DNA from: Pseudoduganella namucuonensis
GTDB taxonomy: Bacteria; Pseudomonadota; Gammaproteobacteria; Burkholderiales; Burkholderiaceae_D
Length of the DNA: 64,000 nucleotides
Direction of reading: 5' to 3'
NCBI RefSeq assembly: GCF_900116645.1
Contig: NZ_FPBO01000004.1
Coordinates: 124,001 to 188,000, forward strand
The position numbers and the translations under genes are program-made. The notes under the pieces are model-generated. The model made no database searches. It had not been told where the DNA came from and saw only the letters and a program-made list of their open reading frames with translations. Below, piece after piece: positions 35,033 through 44,198 of the stretch. Every line of letters begins with the position of its first letter. The stretch's first letter is position 1.

Positions 35033-37909
35033 ATGATGCTCCTAACCGACCCCTCAGCCAGCCCGCGCATGAGCGCAGTCCTTGAAAGCATCACCGATGG
35101 CTTTCTGGTGGTGGACCCCGACTGGTCCATCAGCTATATCAATCCGCAGGCGGCCGACCTGCTCCATCCAAGCGATGGCGGCGCCGTGACGCCCGGACAG
35201 GACCTGTGGTCGGCGTTGCCGGAGTTGTGCGGCACGGTGCTCGAGGCGCAGTTCCGGCGCGCGATGGAGCTGCAGCAGCCGGCCGGCTTCGAGCTGTACC
35301 ACCTGCCGCGCAAGCTGTGGCTGGACGTGCGGGCCTGGCCGTCGGCCGCCGGCCTGGCCGCCAGCGTCCAGAACATCAGCAAGCGCAAGGCCGAGGAGCG
35401 CGCGCTGCGCGAGAGCGCCAACCGGCTGCAGGTGGCGCTGGCCGCCGGCAAGCTGGGCGACTGGGTGTGGGACGCCGGCACCAGCCAGGTCACCCTGAGC
35501 CGCCGCGCGGCCGAACTGCTGGAGCTGCCGGGCGAGTGCGTGGTCAACTGGGACGCGCTGGCCGAGCGCCTGCCCGAGCCGGACCGCGAGCACGCCGCCG
35601 CCGCCTTCGCGCGCACGCTGGAAAAACGCGGCGACTTCAATATCGAGTGCCGCATCGTGCGCCCCAACGGCGCGCTGTGCTGGCTGGCCGTGGTCGGCCA
35701 CGGCAATTACGACGACGACGGCGCCCTGCTCGGCCTGACCGGCATGGTGCAGGACATCTCCGACCGCAAGCTGGCCGAGGGCGCGCTGCGCCAGAGCCAG
35801 GAGGAATTGCAGGCGATGGCCAATTCCATCCCGCAGTTGGCCTGGATCGCCCGCCACGACGGCGCCATGGTCTGGTACAACGAGCGCTGGTACGAGTACA
35901 CCGGCCTGAGCCGCGACACCGCGCCGGCCGGCGCCTGGGACGAGGTGTACGACCAGGAGTGCGTGCCGGCCATCCGCCAGCGCTGGCGGGAGTCGCTGCA
36001 GAACGGCGAACCGTTCGAGATGGAATTCCCCATCCGCGGCGCCGACGGCCAGTTCCGCTGGTTCCTGTCGCGCGCCAACCCGGTGCGCGACAGCGCCGGC
36101 CACCTGCTGCGCTGGTTCGGCACCAGCACCGACGTCGACCAGGTCAAGCGCGTGCAGGAGGCGCTGCGCGACGAGACCAACGTGCTGGAATTGCTCAACA
36201 GCACAGGCAACGCGATGACCAGCCAGCGCGACCTGCGCTCGCTGCTGCAGGAGGTGACGGACGCCTGCACCCGCATCAGCGGCGCGCGCTTCGGCGCCTT
36301 CTTCTACAACAGCACCGGCGGCGGCGGCGACGCGCTGGTGCTGTACACCCTGTCCGGCCTGCCGCAGGACCCGTTCGCCCACTTCCCGCATCCGCGCGCC
36401 ACGGCCATCTTCGGCCCCAGCATGCGCGGCGAGGGCATCGTGCGCATCGACGACCTGCTGCAAGACCCGCGCTATGGCAAGAATCCGCCCTACCAGGGCA
36501 TCCCGCCCGGCCACCCGAAAGTGCGCAGCTACCTGGCGGTGCCGGTGATCTCGCGCTCGGGCGAGGTGATCGGCAGCCTGTTCTTCGGCCACCCGGAACC
36601 GGAGATGTTCAACGAGCGCACCGAGCGCATCATCGGCGGCATCGCCGCCCAGGCCGGCATCGCGATCGACAACGCGCGCCTGTACGAGGCGGCGCAGAAG
36701 GCGGCCGAGGAGCGCAAGGTGCTGCTCGACAGCGAACGCAGCGCGCGCGCCGAGGCCGAGCGCACCAGCCAGATGAAGGACGAGTTCCTGGCCACGCTGT
36801 CGCACGAGCTGCGCACGCCGCTGACGGCCATCCTGGGCTGGGCCCAGGTGCTGCGCCGCGGCAGCCGCGACGAGGCCGACCTGCACCGCGGCCTGCAGAC
36901 CATCGAGCGCAACGCGCGCGCCCAGGCCCAGCTGATCGAGGACTTGCTGGACATGAGCCGCATCACCTCCGGCAAGGTGCTGCTGGACATGCAGATCCTG
37001 TCGCCGCTGACGGTGGTGGACGCCGCCGTGGAGACCGTGCGCCCGGCGGCCGACGCCAAGAACATCACGATTTCGCGCGACTACGGCGCCGGCGGCCTGG
37101 TGGCGGCCGACCCGAGCCGGCTGCAGCAGGTGATCTGGAACCTGCTGTCGAACGCCATCAAGTTCACGCCCAAGGACGGCGCCGTGCGCATCACGGTGGG
37201 CGCCGGCGAGGGCCACATCACCATCGCCATCGCCGACACCGGCATCGGCATCCGGCCGGAGTTCCTGGCCCACGTGTTCGAGCGCTTCCGCCAGGCCGAC
37301 TCCAGCACCACCCGGCGCCACGGCGGCCTGGGCCTGGGCCTGTCCATCGTCAAGCACCTGGTCGAGCAGCACGGCGGCACGGTGGCCGCGTCCAGCGCCG
37401 GCGAGGGCCAGGGCGCCAGCTTCACGGTGCACCTGCCGCTGGCGACCAATCCGCCGGAGTGGCCGCGCCAGCCGCGGCCGGCCGCGCCGCCGCCGCCGGC
37501 CGCCCCGCGCGACGCCGCCCTGCCCGACCTGGCCGGGCTGCGCGTGCTGGTGGTGGACGACGAGGCCGACGCGCGCGAGCTGATCAAGCGCATCCTGGGC
37601 GATTGCCACGCCAGCGTGAGCACCGCCGCCAGCGCGGCCGAGGCGCTGGCGCTGGTCGAAAGCCTGCGCCCGGCGTTGCTGGTGAGCGACATCGGCATGC
37701 CCGAGGTGGACGGCTTCGAACTGCTGGCCAAGGTGCGCGCGCTGGGCCCGGAACGGGGCGGCGCCGTGCCCGCCATCGCCCTGACCGCCTTCGCCCGCGC
37801 CGAGGACCGGCTGCGCGCGCTCGAGACCGGCTTTAGCGACCACGTGTCCAAGCCGGTCGAACCGGCCGAATTGCTCGACGCGGTGGCCCGCGCCGCCCGA
37901 AATCGGTAG
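35033..37909 (+). CDS. Multi-PAS/GAF hybrid histidine kinase
   Basis: Soluble hybrid kinase of 958 residues: PAS (about 18-112; SITDGFLVVDPDWSISYIN), PAS (130-240), PAS (262-369; YNERWYEYTGL), GAF (392-552; YLAVPVISRSGEVIGSLFFG), H box LSHELRTPLTAILGWAQVL (about 589), HATPase (NLLSNAIKF, GGLGLGLSIVKHL; about 682-802) and a C-terminal receiver (LRVLVVDDEADARELIK, SDIGMPEVDG, SKPV; 836-952). There is no membrane span, so the input is cytoplasmic. ATG pairs at 35033 and 35036 and a later one at 35069 are possible starts; the first is used because a -10-like TACAAT lies just upstream. Confidence 0.9.
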   Translation: MMLLTDPSASPRMSAVLESITDGFLVVDPDWSISYINPQAADLLHPSDGGAVTPGQDLWSALPELCGTVLEAQFRRAMELQQPAGFELYHLPRKLWLDVRAWPSAAGLAASVQNISKRKAEERALRESANRLQVALAAGKLGDWVWDAGTSQVTLSRRAAELLELPGECVVNWDALAERLPEPDREHAAAAFARTLEKRGDFNIECRIVRPNGALCWLAVVGHGNYDDDGALLGLTGMVQDISDRKLAEGALRQSQEELQAMANSIPQLAWIARHDGAMVWYNERWYEYTGLSRDTAPAGAWDEVYDQECVPAIRQRWRESLQNGEPFEMEFPIRGADGQFRWFLSRANPVRDSAGHLLRWFGTSTDVDQVKRVQEALRDETNVLELLNSTGNAMTSQRDLRSLLQEVTDACTRISGARFGAFFYNSTGGGGDALVLYTLSGLPQDPFAHFPHPRATAIFGPSMRGEGIVRIDDLLQDPRYGKNPPYQGIPPGHPKVRSYLAVPVISRSGEVIGSLFFGHPEPEMFNERTERIIGGIAAQAGIAIDNARLYEAAQKAAEERKVLLDSERSARAEAERTSQMKDEFLATLSHELRTPLTAILGWAQVLRRGSRDEADLHRGLQTIERNARAQAQLIEDLLDMSRITSGKVLLDMQILSPLTVVDAAVETVRPAADAKNITISRDYGAGGLVAADPSRLQQVIWNLLSNAIKFTPKDGAVRITVGAGEGHITIAIADTGIGIRPEFLAHVFERFRQADSSTTRRHGGLGLGLSIVKHLVEQHGGTVAASSAGEGQGASFTVHLPLATNPPEWPRQPRPAAPPPPAAPRDAALPDLAGLRVLVVDDEADARELIKRILGDCHASVSTAASAAEALALVESLRPALLVSDIGMPEVDGFELLAKVRALGPERGGAVPAIALTAFARAEDRLRALETGFSDHVSKPVEPAELLDAVARAARNR

Positions 37910-38110
37910 ATTCTTTATGGAAACATAAGTTTCTGTGTGGCATAACTTCCACTCCTACCCGCAGACGCGGCGCTGTCCTACAAGTAACTTCGCGAAGCTT
38001 TGCTAGACTTCAGTTGTTGGAAGGCACGCCGCGCGTTGCATTTTTAACACGTGCGCCGCGAATCCGCAGAGCACGCTAAACTTAATAAGATCTGTTTTGA
38101 CGAGACCATT

Positions 38111-39118
38111 ATGCCCAGCCCGGATGAAATTCTGAACGCCAAGATTCTTGTGGTGGACGATTGCGCCGACAATATCGACCTCATGCTTGAAATCCTGCGC
38201 GACGCCGGCTACGCCAACGTCTCGTCCACCATGCTGCCCGGTATGGTCTGCGGCCTGCACCGACAGCATTGCTACGACCTGATCCTGCTGGACCTGCAGA
38301 TGCCGGAACTGAACGGCTTCCAGGTCATGAAGGGCCTGAAGGAGATCGAGCAGGACGGCTATCTGCCGGTGCTCGCGCTGACGGCCCAGCCCAGCTTCAA
38401 GATCGCCGCGCTGGAGGCGGGCGCGCGCGACTTCATCAGCAAGCCCTTCGACCTGCTGGAGGTGCACAAGCGCATCCACAACATGCTGGAGGTGCGCCTG
38501 CTCTACAAGGAGCTGGCGCAATACAGCAAGCAGCAGCAGGAACTGGCGCTGCACGACCCGCTGACCGGCCTGCCCAACCGCCGCCTGCTGGAGGACCGCA
38601 TCGCCACCACGCTGCAGCACGCCGCCCGCCACATGCGCAAGGCGGCCGTCATGTATCTGGACCTGGACGGCTTCAAGGCCATCAACGACACCCACGGCCA
38701 CGCCTGCGGCGACGAGATCCTGAGGCAGGTGGCGGCGCGCCTGGTGGGCTCCTCGCGCAAGGAGGACACCGTGGCGCGCGTGGGCGGCGACGAGTTCGTC
38801 ATCGTGCTGGGCGAGGTGGGCGGCCTGGCCGACGCGCAGGAGCCGGCGTCCAAGCTGATCGAGGTGGTGTCCGAGCCCTACAAGGTGGGCGATCTGACGC
38901 TGCACTTGTCGACCAGCATCGGCATCGCCCTGTATCCCGACCACGCCGACAGCGTCAACCCGCTGATCCAGAAGGCCGACCAGGCGCTGTACGACGCCAA
39001 GCGCAGCGGCAAGAACCGCCATTGCGCGGCGCAGCCCGCCGCGGGCATGGACGGCGCCGCGCCGGACGTGGCGCCGGCGGCCAGCCCGCAGCGCCAGGGC
39101 GTGTCCGCCACCGCCTGA
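38111..39118 (+). CDS. Receiver-GGDEF response regulator (diguanylate cyclase)
   Basis: Protein of 335 residues: receiver (about 8-125; ILVVDDCADNIDLM, LILLDLQMPELNG, ISKPF) joined by a helix to a GGDEF domain (about 160-325). The active loop GGDEF is intact (about 226-230), with DLDGFKAINDTHGHACGD for metal and guanine and the inhibitory RKED site five residues before the loop. It should make c-di-GMP when phosphorylated and be subject to product inhibition. The last 30 residues are a Pro/Ala tail. The ATG at 38111 begins the family-like N terminus; upstream in-frame residues are not supported. The hybrid kinase before it (200 bases upstream) is a plausible phosphodonor. Confidence 0.93.
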   Translation: MPSPDEILNAKILVVDDCADNIDLMLEILRDAGYANVSSTMLPGMVCGLHRQHCYDLILLDLQMPELNGFQVMKGLKEIEQDGYLPVLALTAQPSFKIAALEAGARDFISKPFDLLEVHKRIHNMLEVRLLYKELAQYSKQQQELALHDPLTGLPNRRLLEDRIATTLQHAARHMRKAAVMYLDLDGFKAINDTHGHACGDEILRQVAARLVGSSRKEDTVARVGGDEFVIVLGEVGGLADAQEPASKLIEVVSEPYKVGDLTLHLSTSIGIALYPDHADSVNPLIQKADQALYDAKRSGKNRHCAAQPAAGMDGAAPDVAPAASPQRQGVSATA

Positions 39119-39166
39119 GCCCATGCCGCCCCGCCCGCCGTCCGCCCCTTGCGCGGTGGACGCGAA

Positions 39167-39196
39167 AAAGGCCGCGCGGTCACCCGCGCGGCCTTT
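39167..39196. terminator. Bidirectional terminator between convergent genes
   Basis: A perfect 13-bp stem (39167-39179 with 39184-39196, loop TCAC) is flanked by an A run on the left and TTT on the right, so it can work on both strands. It separates the diguanylate cyclase gene from the convergent small gene at 39213. Confidence 0.8.
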
Positions 39197-39212
39197 GCCC
39201 TTGCGTCCCGGA

Positions 39213-39823
<611 letters not shown>

Positions 39824-39840
39824 CACTCAGCAAAATACCT

Positions 39841-41460
39841 GTGCCTAAAATAGACAAACCCAAAATCCTGGTGGTCAACGACGACGCCAACAGCCTGTTC
39901 GCGTTGACGAGCCTGCTGGCGCAATGGTCGGACCAGGAATCCTACGAGGTCATCGCGGCCCGCTCCGGCGAGGAGGGTCTGCGCCAGGTGTTGATGCACG
40001 ACTTCGCCGTGATCCTGCTGGACGTGAACATGCCCGGCATGGACGGTTTCGAGACCGCCGAGGCGATCCACCAGCGCGCGCGCTCGGCCGACATCCCCAT
40101 CATCTTCATCACCGCCTTCGTGGCCGACGAGCTGGACCGCCTGAAGGCCTACCAGCGCGGCGCCGTCGATTTCCTGTTCACGCCGGTGATCCCGCAGATC
40201 CTGCACGCCAAGATCTCGGTGTTCGTGGCGCTGGCGATGAAGAACGAGGAGTTGAAGAAGCAGGCCCGCCAGCTGAGCCAGCGCACCACCGAGCTGACCG
40301 CCACCAACAAGCGGCTGACGCGCGAGATCGAGGAGCGCCAGGTGGCCGAGCGGCAAAACCACGCCAAGGACGAGTTCCTGGCCATGCTGGGCCACGAGCT
40401 GCGCAACCCGCTCAGCGCCATCAGCAGCGCCGCCTCGCTGATCGCGCTGCCCGGCGTGTCGGCCGACGGCGTGGCGCGCTCCAAGCAGATCATCCAGCGC
40501 CAGAGCCGGCACCTGGGCCGCATCGTCGACGACCTGCTCGACCTGAGCCGCGCCATGTCCGGCAAGATCCTGCTGAACCGCGCGCCGCTGGACGTGGCCG
40601 GCCTGCTGGCCACCAGCCTGGAGACCTACCGCACCACCGGCCGCACCGCCGGCTATTCGGTGACCCTGGACGCCGAGCCGGGCTGGGTGGACGGCGACGT
40701 CACCCGGCTCGAGCAGATCGTCAGCAACCTGCTCGACAACGCGCTCAAGTACACGCCGCCGGGCGGCGCGATCCACGTCAGCTGCGACGTGGACGACAAG
40801 GAGGTGACGCTGGCGGTGGAGGACAATGGCGTCGGCATCACCGCCGAGCTGTTGCCGCAGGTATTCGATGTCTTCGTGCAGGGCACCAGCACGCTGGACC
40901 GCGCGCAGGGCGGGCTGGGCATCGGCCTGTCGCTGGTGCGGCGGCTGGCCGAGCTGCACGGCGGCACCGTCAGCGCGCACAGCGACGGCCCCGGCGAGGG
41001 CAGTATTTTCACCATCCGGCTGCCGCGCGTCGCGCGCCCGGCCGACAAGAGGCAACCCATCATGGAAACAACGGACACCGGCAAGCCCACCGTGCTGCTG
41101 ATTGAAGACAACGACGACGGACGCGAAATGATGTCCATGATGCTCAGCTGCTACGGCTACGAGGTGCGGCACGCGGCGGACGGCCTGCAGGGGCTGGAAG
41201 TGGCGGCCAACTTCCTGCCCGACCTGGCGCTGGTCGACATCGGCCTGCCCGGCATCGACGGCTACGAGGTGGCGCGCCGCCTGCGCGCCAACGAGAGCAC
41301 GCGCGGCATGAAACTGATCGCGCTGACCGGCTACGGCCTGGCGGAGGACCAGCGCCGGGTGCTGGAGGCGGGCTTCGACCTGCACCTGGTGAAGCCGGTG
41401 GACATCGACCACTTGATGAAGGCCATCGGCAGTTGCTCCCCGGCCACCGTCAAGCCCTGA
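39841..41460 (+). CDS. Receiver-histidine kinase-receiver hybrid
   Basis: Soluble protein of 539 residues: receiver (about 8-125; ILVVNDDANSLFAL, ILLDVNMPGMDG), coiled linker, H box LGHELRNPLSAISSA (about 185), HATPase (NLLDNALKY, GGLGIGLSLVRRL; 280-393) and a second receiver (VLLIEDNDDGREMM, ALVDIGLPGIDG, VKPVD; 413-533). In the first receiver the conserved Lys is replaced by Thr (FLFTPVIP), as in a known subgroup of such kinases, so its phosphorylation may be altered. The start is GTG at 39841 without a good ribosome site; the Asn in VVNDD is unusual for the acidic pocket. No separate output regulator is coupled. Confidence 0.9.
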   Translation: MPKIDKPKILVVNDDANSLFALTSLLAQWSDQESYEVIAARSGEEGLRQVLMHDFAVILLDVNMPGMDGFETAEAIHQRARSADIPIIFITAFVADELDRLKAYQRGAVDFLFTPVIPQILHAKISVFVALAMKNEELKKQARQLSQRTTELTATNKRLTREIEERQVAERQNHAKDEFLAMLGHELRNPLSAISSAASLIALPGVSADGVARSKQIIQRQSRHLGRIVDDLLDLSRAMSGKILLNRAPLDVAGLLATSLETYRTTGRTAGYSVTLDAEPGWVDGDVTRLEQIVSNLLDNALKYTPPGGAIHVSCDVDDKEVTLAVEDNGVGITAELLPQVFDVFVQGTSTLDRAQGGLGIGLSLVRRLAELHGGTVSAHSDGPGEGSIFTIRLPRVARPADKRQPIMETTDTGKPTVLLIEDNDDGREMMSMMLSCYGYEVRHAADGLQGLEVAANFLPDLALVDIGLPGIDGYEVARRLRANESTRGMKLIALTGYGLAEDQRRVLEAGFDLHLVKPVDIDHLMKAIGSCSPATVKP

Positions 41461-41544
41461 TGCGTTTGCGTCCGTGCGACAACTATTTGCCGGCTCGGGT
41501 AAGATCGCGCCATAAAAACCAGCTCCCACCAGACTGAGAAGACC

Positions 41545-42264
41545 ATGTCCGCCGCCGCCCCCGCCGCCCCCCTCGACGCCTCGCGCGTCGCCGACCTGAG
41601 CGAACTGCTCGGCCACACCAACGCGTGCTGGGACAACGAGCGGCGCCAGCTGTCGCGCCAGCTGCACGACAGCATGGGCTCGTCGCTGACGGCGCTGACC
41701 ATGCACCTGGGCCTGCTGATGCAGAAGATGCCGCCCGACCCGGCGCTGCAGGAACGCGCCACGCAGATGAAGAACCTGCTGCACAACATCATCGAGTCCA
41801 ACCGCCAGATGCAGCACAAGCTGTGGAACGACAAGCTGGAGTTCCTCGGCGTGCGCGTCGCGCTGGGCGAGCTGGTGGCGCAGTTCGGCGCCGAGCAGGG
41901 CCTGGCGGCGCGCTGCAGTCTGCCCGAGGAGGAGCCGCGCGCGCCGCGCGCGCACAGCGTGGTGCTGCTGCGCGCGGCGGAGGAAGCCTTGCGCAACGTC
42001 AGCCTGCACGCGCGCGCCACCGAGGTCGAGGTGGTGGTCGACGACAACGACGACGAGATCATGCTGACGGTGAAGGACAACGGCGTGGGTCCGCCGCGGC
42101 CTAACGGCCACGGCGGGGGCGGCGTCAACGGCCTGGCCGAGGGCAAGCACGGCCTGCGCGTGCTGCGCGAACGGGCCGCCTACCTGGGCGGCACCTTGAC
42201 CCTGCTGCCGGGCGCCGCCGGCGGCGCCACCTTGACGGTGGTGCTGCCGAAACCGGCGCCCTGA
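41545..42264 (+). CDS. Orphan soluble histidine kinase of the NarX/HisKA_3 type
   Basis: Kinase core of 239 residues without input domain. The dimerisation region has the HisKA_3 H box (RRQLSRQLHDSMGSSLTAL), and the HATPase domain shows AAEEALRNVSLHARA, DNGVGPP and HGLRVLRERAAYLGG, as in NarL-partnered kinases. Such short proteins need a partner for sensing or act on a shared LuxR-type regulator; none is adjacent (the FixJ-like protein at 6194 belongs to another kinase class). The gene ends seven bases before the convergent NDH-2 gene. Confidence 0.87.
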   Translation: MSAAAPAAPLDASRVADLSELLGHTNACWDNERRQLSRQLHDSMGSSLTALTMHLGLLMQKMPPDPALQERATQMKNLLHNIIESNRQMQHKLWNDKLEFLGVRVALGELVAQFGAEQGLAARCSLPEEEPRAPRAHSVVLLRAAEEALRNVSLHARATEVEVVVDDNDDEIMLTVKDNGVGPPRPNGHGGGGVNGLAEGKHGLRVLRERAAYLGGTLTLLPGAAGGATLTVVLPKPAP

Positions 42265-42271
42265 CGGTCCG

Positions 42272-43576
42272 TCAATGTAGTTTGACCAGCGGCGTGGTGC
42301 GCTTGATCAGGAAGCGCGCCAGCGCCAGCGCGGCGGTGCGCACCGTGCCCATCACCGCCTGGTGGTGCATCAGGTGCAAACTGGTGTACATGAGCCGGGC
42401 GACGAAGCCGTCCACGAACCAGTTCAGCCCCTTCAGCGATCCCATCAGGCTGCCGACCGACGAGGTCTGCCCGAACGACACCAGCGAACCGTAATCGCGG
42501 TACACATAGGGTTGCTCTGGGGGCGGCTTGCCGGCCGCCCGCAGCAGGAAGGCCCGCGCCAGGTAGTCGGCCTGCTGGTGCGCGGCCTGCGCGCGCGGCG
42601 GCACCGGCTTGCCGTCGGCGCCCAGGCACAGCGCGCAATCGCCCAGCGCGTAGATGCCGGGATGGCCCTTGACGGCCAGTTGGCCGTCGACCTCGATCTG
42701 GCCGCCCTTGGCGGTGGGCAGGCCCAGCGTCGCCAGCAGTTCCGGCGCGCGGATGCCGGCCGCCCACACGACGATGTCGGCCGGATAGCGCCGCCCCTCC
42801 TCGGTGCCGACATGGTCGGCGTCGATGGCGGTCACGCGGGTCGAGGTCGCCACCTCGATGGCGCGCTCGCCCAGCAGCTTGAGGGCGGCGGCGGAAACCC
42901 GCTCGGGCAGCGGCGCCAGGATGCGCGGCGCCCCTTCCAGCAGCGTGATGCGCACGTCGCGCATGGGCTCCAGGTGGCCGAAGCCGTAGGCGGCGTACAC
43001 GCCGCTGGCCTCGCGCAGTTCGGCCGCCAACTCCACGCCGGTGGCGCCGCCGCCGATGATGACGATGTCCACGCCCTCGGCGGCGGCCGCGTCCCGCCCC
43101 TTCTTCAGCGAGGCCTTGGTCAGCAGCTTGAGCAGGGTGAGGCGGAAGCGTTCCGCGTCCTCGGTGGCGTTCAGGGAAATGGTGTGTTCCTTGGCGCCGG
43201 GGACGCCGAAGTAATTGGAGGTGCTGCCGATGGCCAGCACCAGCGATTCGCATTCGATGACGCGCTCGGGCAGCACTTCCTCGTGCCCGTCGGTCTCGAT
43301 GGCCGCCACCGTCAGGCGGCGGGCCGGCGCGTCCAGCGCCGTCAGGGCGCCGTAGACATAGGTGAAGCCGTTGTCGTGCGCCAGCATCTGGTAGGACAGG
43401 CCCTCCTGGTGGATGTCCAGCGTGCCGGCCGCCACCTCGTGCAGCGAGGGCTTCCAGATGTGGTACAGGCGGCTGTCGACCAGCATTACTTGTTTCGGGC
43501 CCAGCTTGCGGCCCAGTTTGCAGGCCAGTTCCAGGCCGCCCGCACCGCCACCCACGATCACTATGTTGCTACGCAA
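42272..43576 (-). CDS. ndh: Type II NADH:quinone oxidoreductase
   Basis: Flavoprotein of 434 residues. FAD motif VIVGGGAGGLELA at the N terminus, NAD motif VIIGGGATGVELAAEL (about 170) and the second FAD site GIYALGDCA mark the NDH-2 family; AQAAHQQADYLA is the quinone-side helix. A C-terminal amphipathic helix (about 395-434) anchors the enzyme to the inner membrane without pumping protons. The start appears to be TTG at 43576, preceded by GGGAGG at five-base spacing; no ATG or GTG fits. The TTG may keep translation modest. Confidence 0.94.
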   Translation of the reverse strand: MRSNIVIVGGGAGGLELACKLGRKLGPKQVMLVDSRLYHIWKPSLHEVAAGTLDIHQEGLSYQMLAHDNGFTYVYGALTALDAPARRLTVAAIETDGHEEVLPERVIECESLVLAIGSTSNYFGVPGAKEHTISLNATEDAERFRLTLLKLLTKASLKKGRDAAAAEGVDIVIIGGGATGVELAAELREASGVYAAYGFGHLEPMRDVRITLLEGAPRILAPLPERVSAAALKLLGERAIEVATSTRVTAIDADHVGTEEGRRYPADIVVWAAGIRAPELLATLGLPTAKGGQIEVDGQLAVKGHPGIYALGDCALCLGADGKPVPPRAQAAHQQADYLARAFLLRAAGKPPPEQPYVYRDYGSLVSFGQTSSVGSLMGSLKGLNWFVDGFVARLMYTSLHLMHHQAVMGTVRTAALALARFLIKRTTPLVKLH

Positions 43577-43612
43577 ATGAACCTCCCGTCGGGGGCTTGG
43601 CGCGGCGGCGCG

Positions 43613-44086
43613 TCAATCCTTGCCGTGACCCTTGCCGTGCCCGTTGCCATGGTGTTTGTCTTCATGCTTGTCGTGCTTGCGCTCGTGCTTGTCGCGATGG
43701 TCGTCGCGGCGGTCGTCGTGGCGCATCTCGTGGCGCACCTCCTGGCGGCCGCGGTGGTGCTCGGCGCGGTAGCGCGGCGCGTAGTCGTTCTGGTACCAGT
43801 CGTCGCGCACGAAATACACCTTGCGGCCGCAGGCGTTGTAGGCGCCGCAGTGCTTGGACCATTTCTTCGCGTGGCCGGGCGGGACCCGCAGGTACAGCGG
43901 GGCCTCGACGAAGCGGGCGGGACGGCGCACCAGCACCGGTTCGGTGTAGATCACCGGCGGCGGCGCCATGTTGCCGATGTCGATGCGTCCATAGAAGCCG
44001 GGCTGGCCGACGCTGATGGACACGTTCTGGGCGCTGGCGGCTACGCAGGCCGCCAGCAGGCTGGCTGCGATCAGGAACTTTTTCAT
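43613..44086 (-). CDS. Secreted protein with His/Asp/Lys-rich tail
   Basis: Protein of 157 residues: signal peptide (MKKFLIAASLLAACVAASAQ), a globular part with GFYGRIDIGNMAPPPVIYTE and a Cys pair (KHCGAYNACG), and a C-terminal 55 residues of repeated His, Asp, Arg and Lys (HDDRRDDHRDKHERKHDK). The YXRVPPGHAKKWSKHC-type middle resembles a family of small exported proteins in Burkholderiales. The tail suggests metal or polyanion binding, which is inferred. The open frame extends to 44131, but the ATG at 44086 begins the signal peptide. Confidence 0.88.
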   Translation of the reverse strand: MKKFLIAASLLAACVAASAQNVSISVGQPGFYGRIDIGNMAPPPVIYTEPVLVRRPARFVEAPLYLRVPPGHAKKWSKHCGAYNACGRKVYFVRDDWYQNDYAPRYRAEHHRGRQEVRHEMRHDDRRDDHRDKHERKHDKHEDKHHGNGHGKGHGKD

Positions 44087-44198
44087 TTTTGGACTCTTTG
44101 TTGTGTTGAGGTACTTGCTACCAGGAACCAATTGTACGGCCTTTGAGCCCGGCCGTATGTTCGGCAGCGTACAGAGTGACGCGAACGCGCCACGCCGG

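Noticed and set aside
39841..40220. Loss of the receiver Lys (Thr in FLFTPVIP) as a novelty
   Set aside because: Receivers with a replaced Lys before the Pro are common in this hybrid-kinase subgroup.
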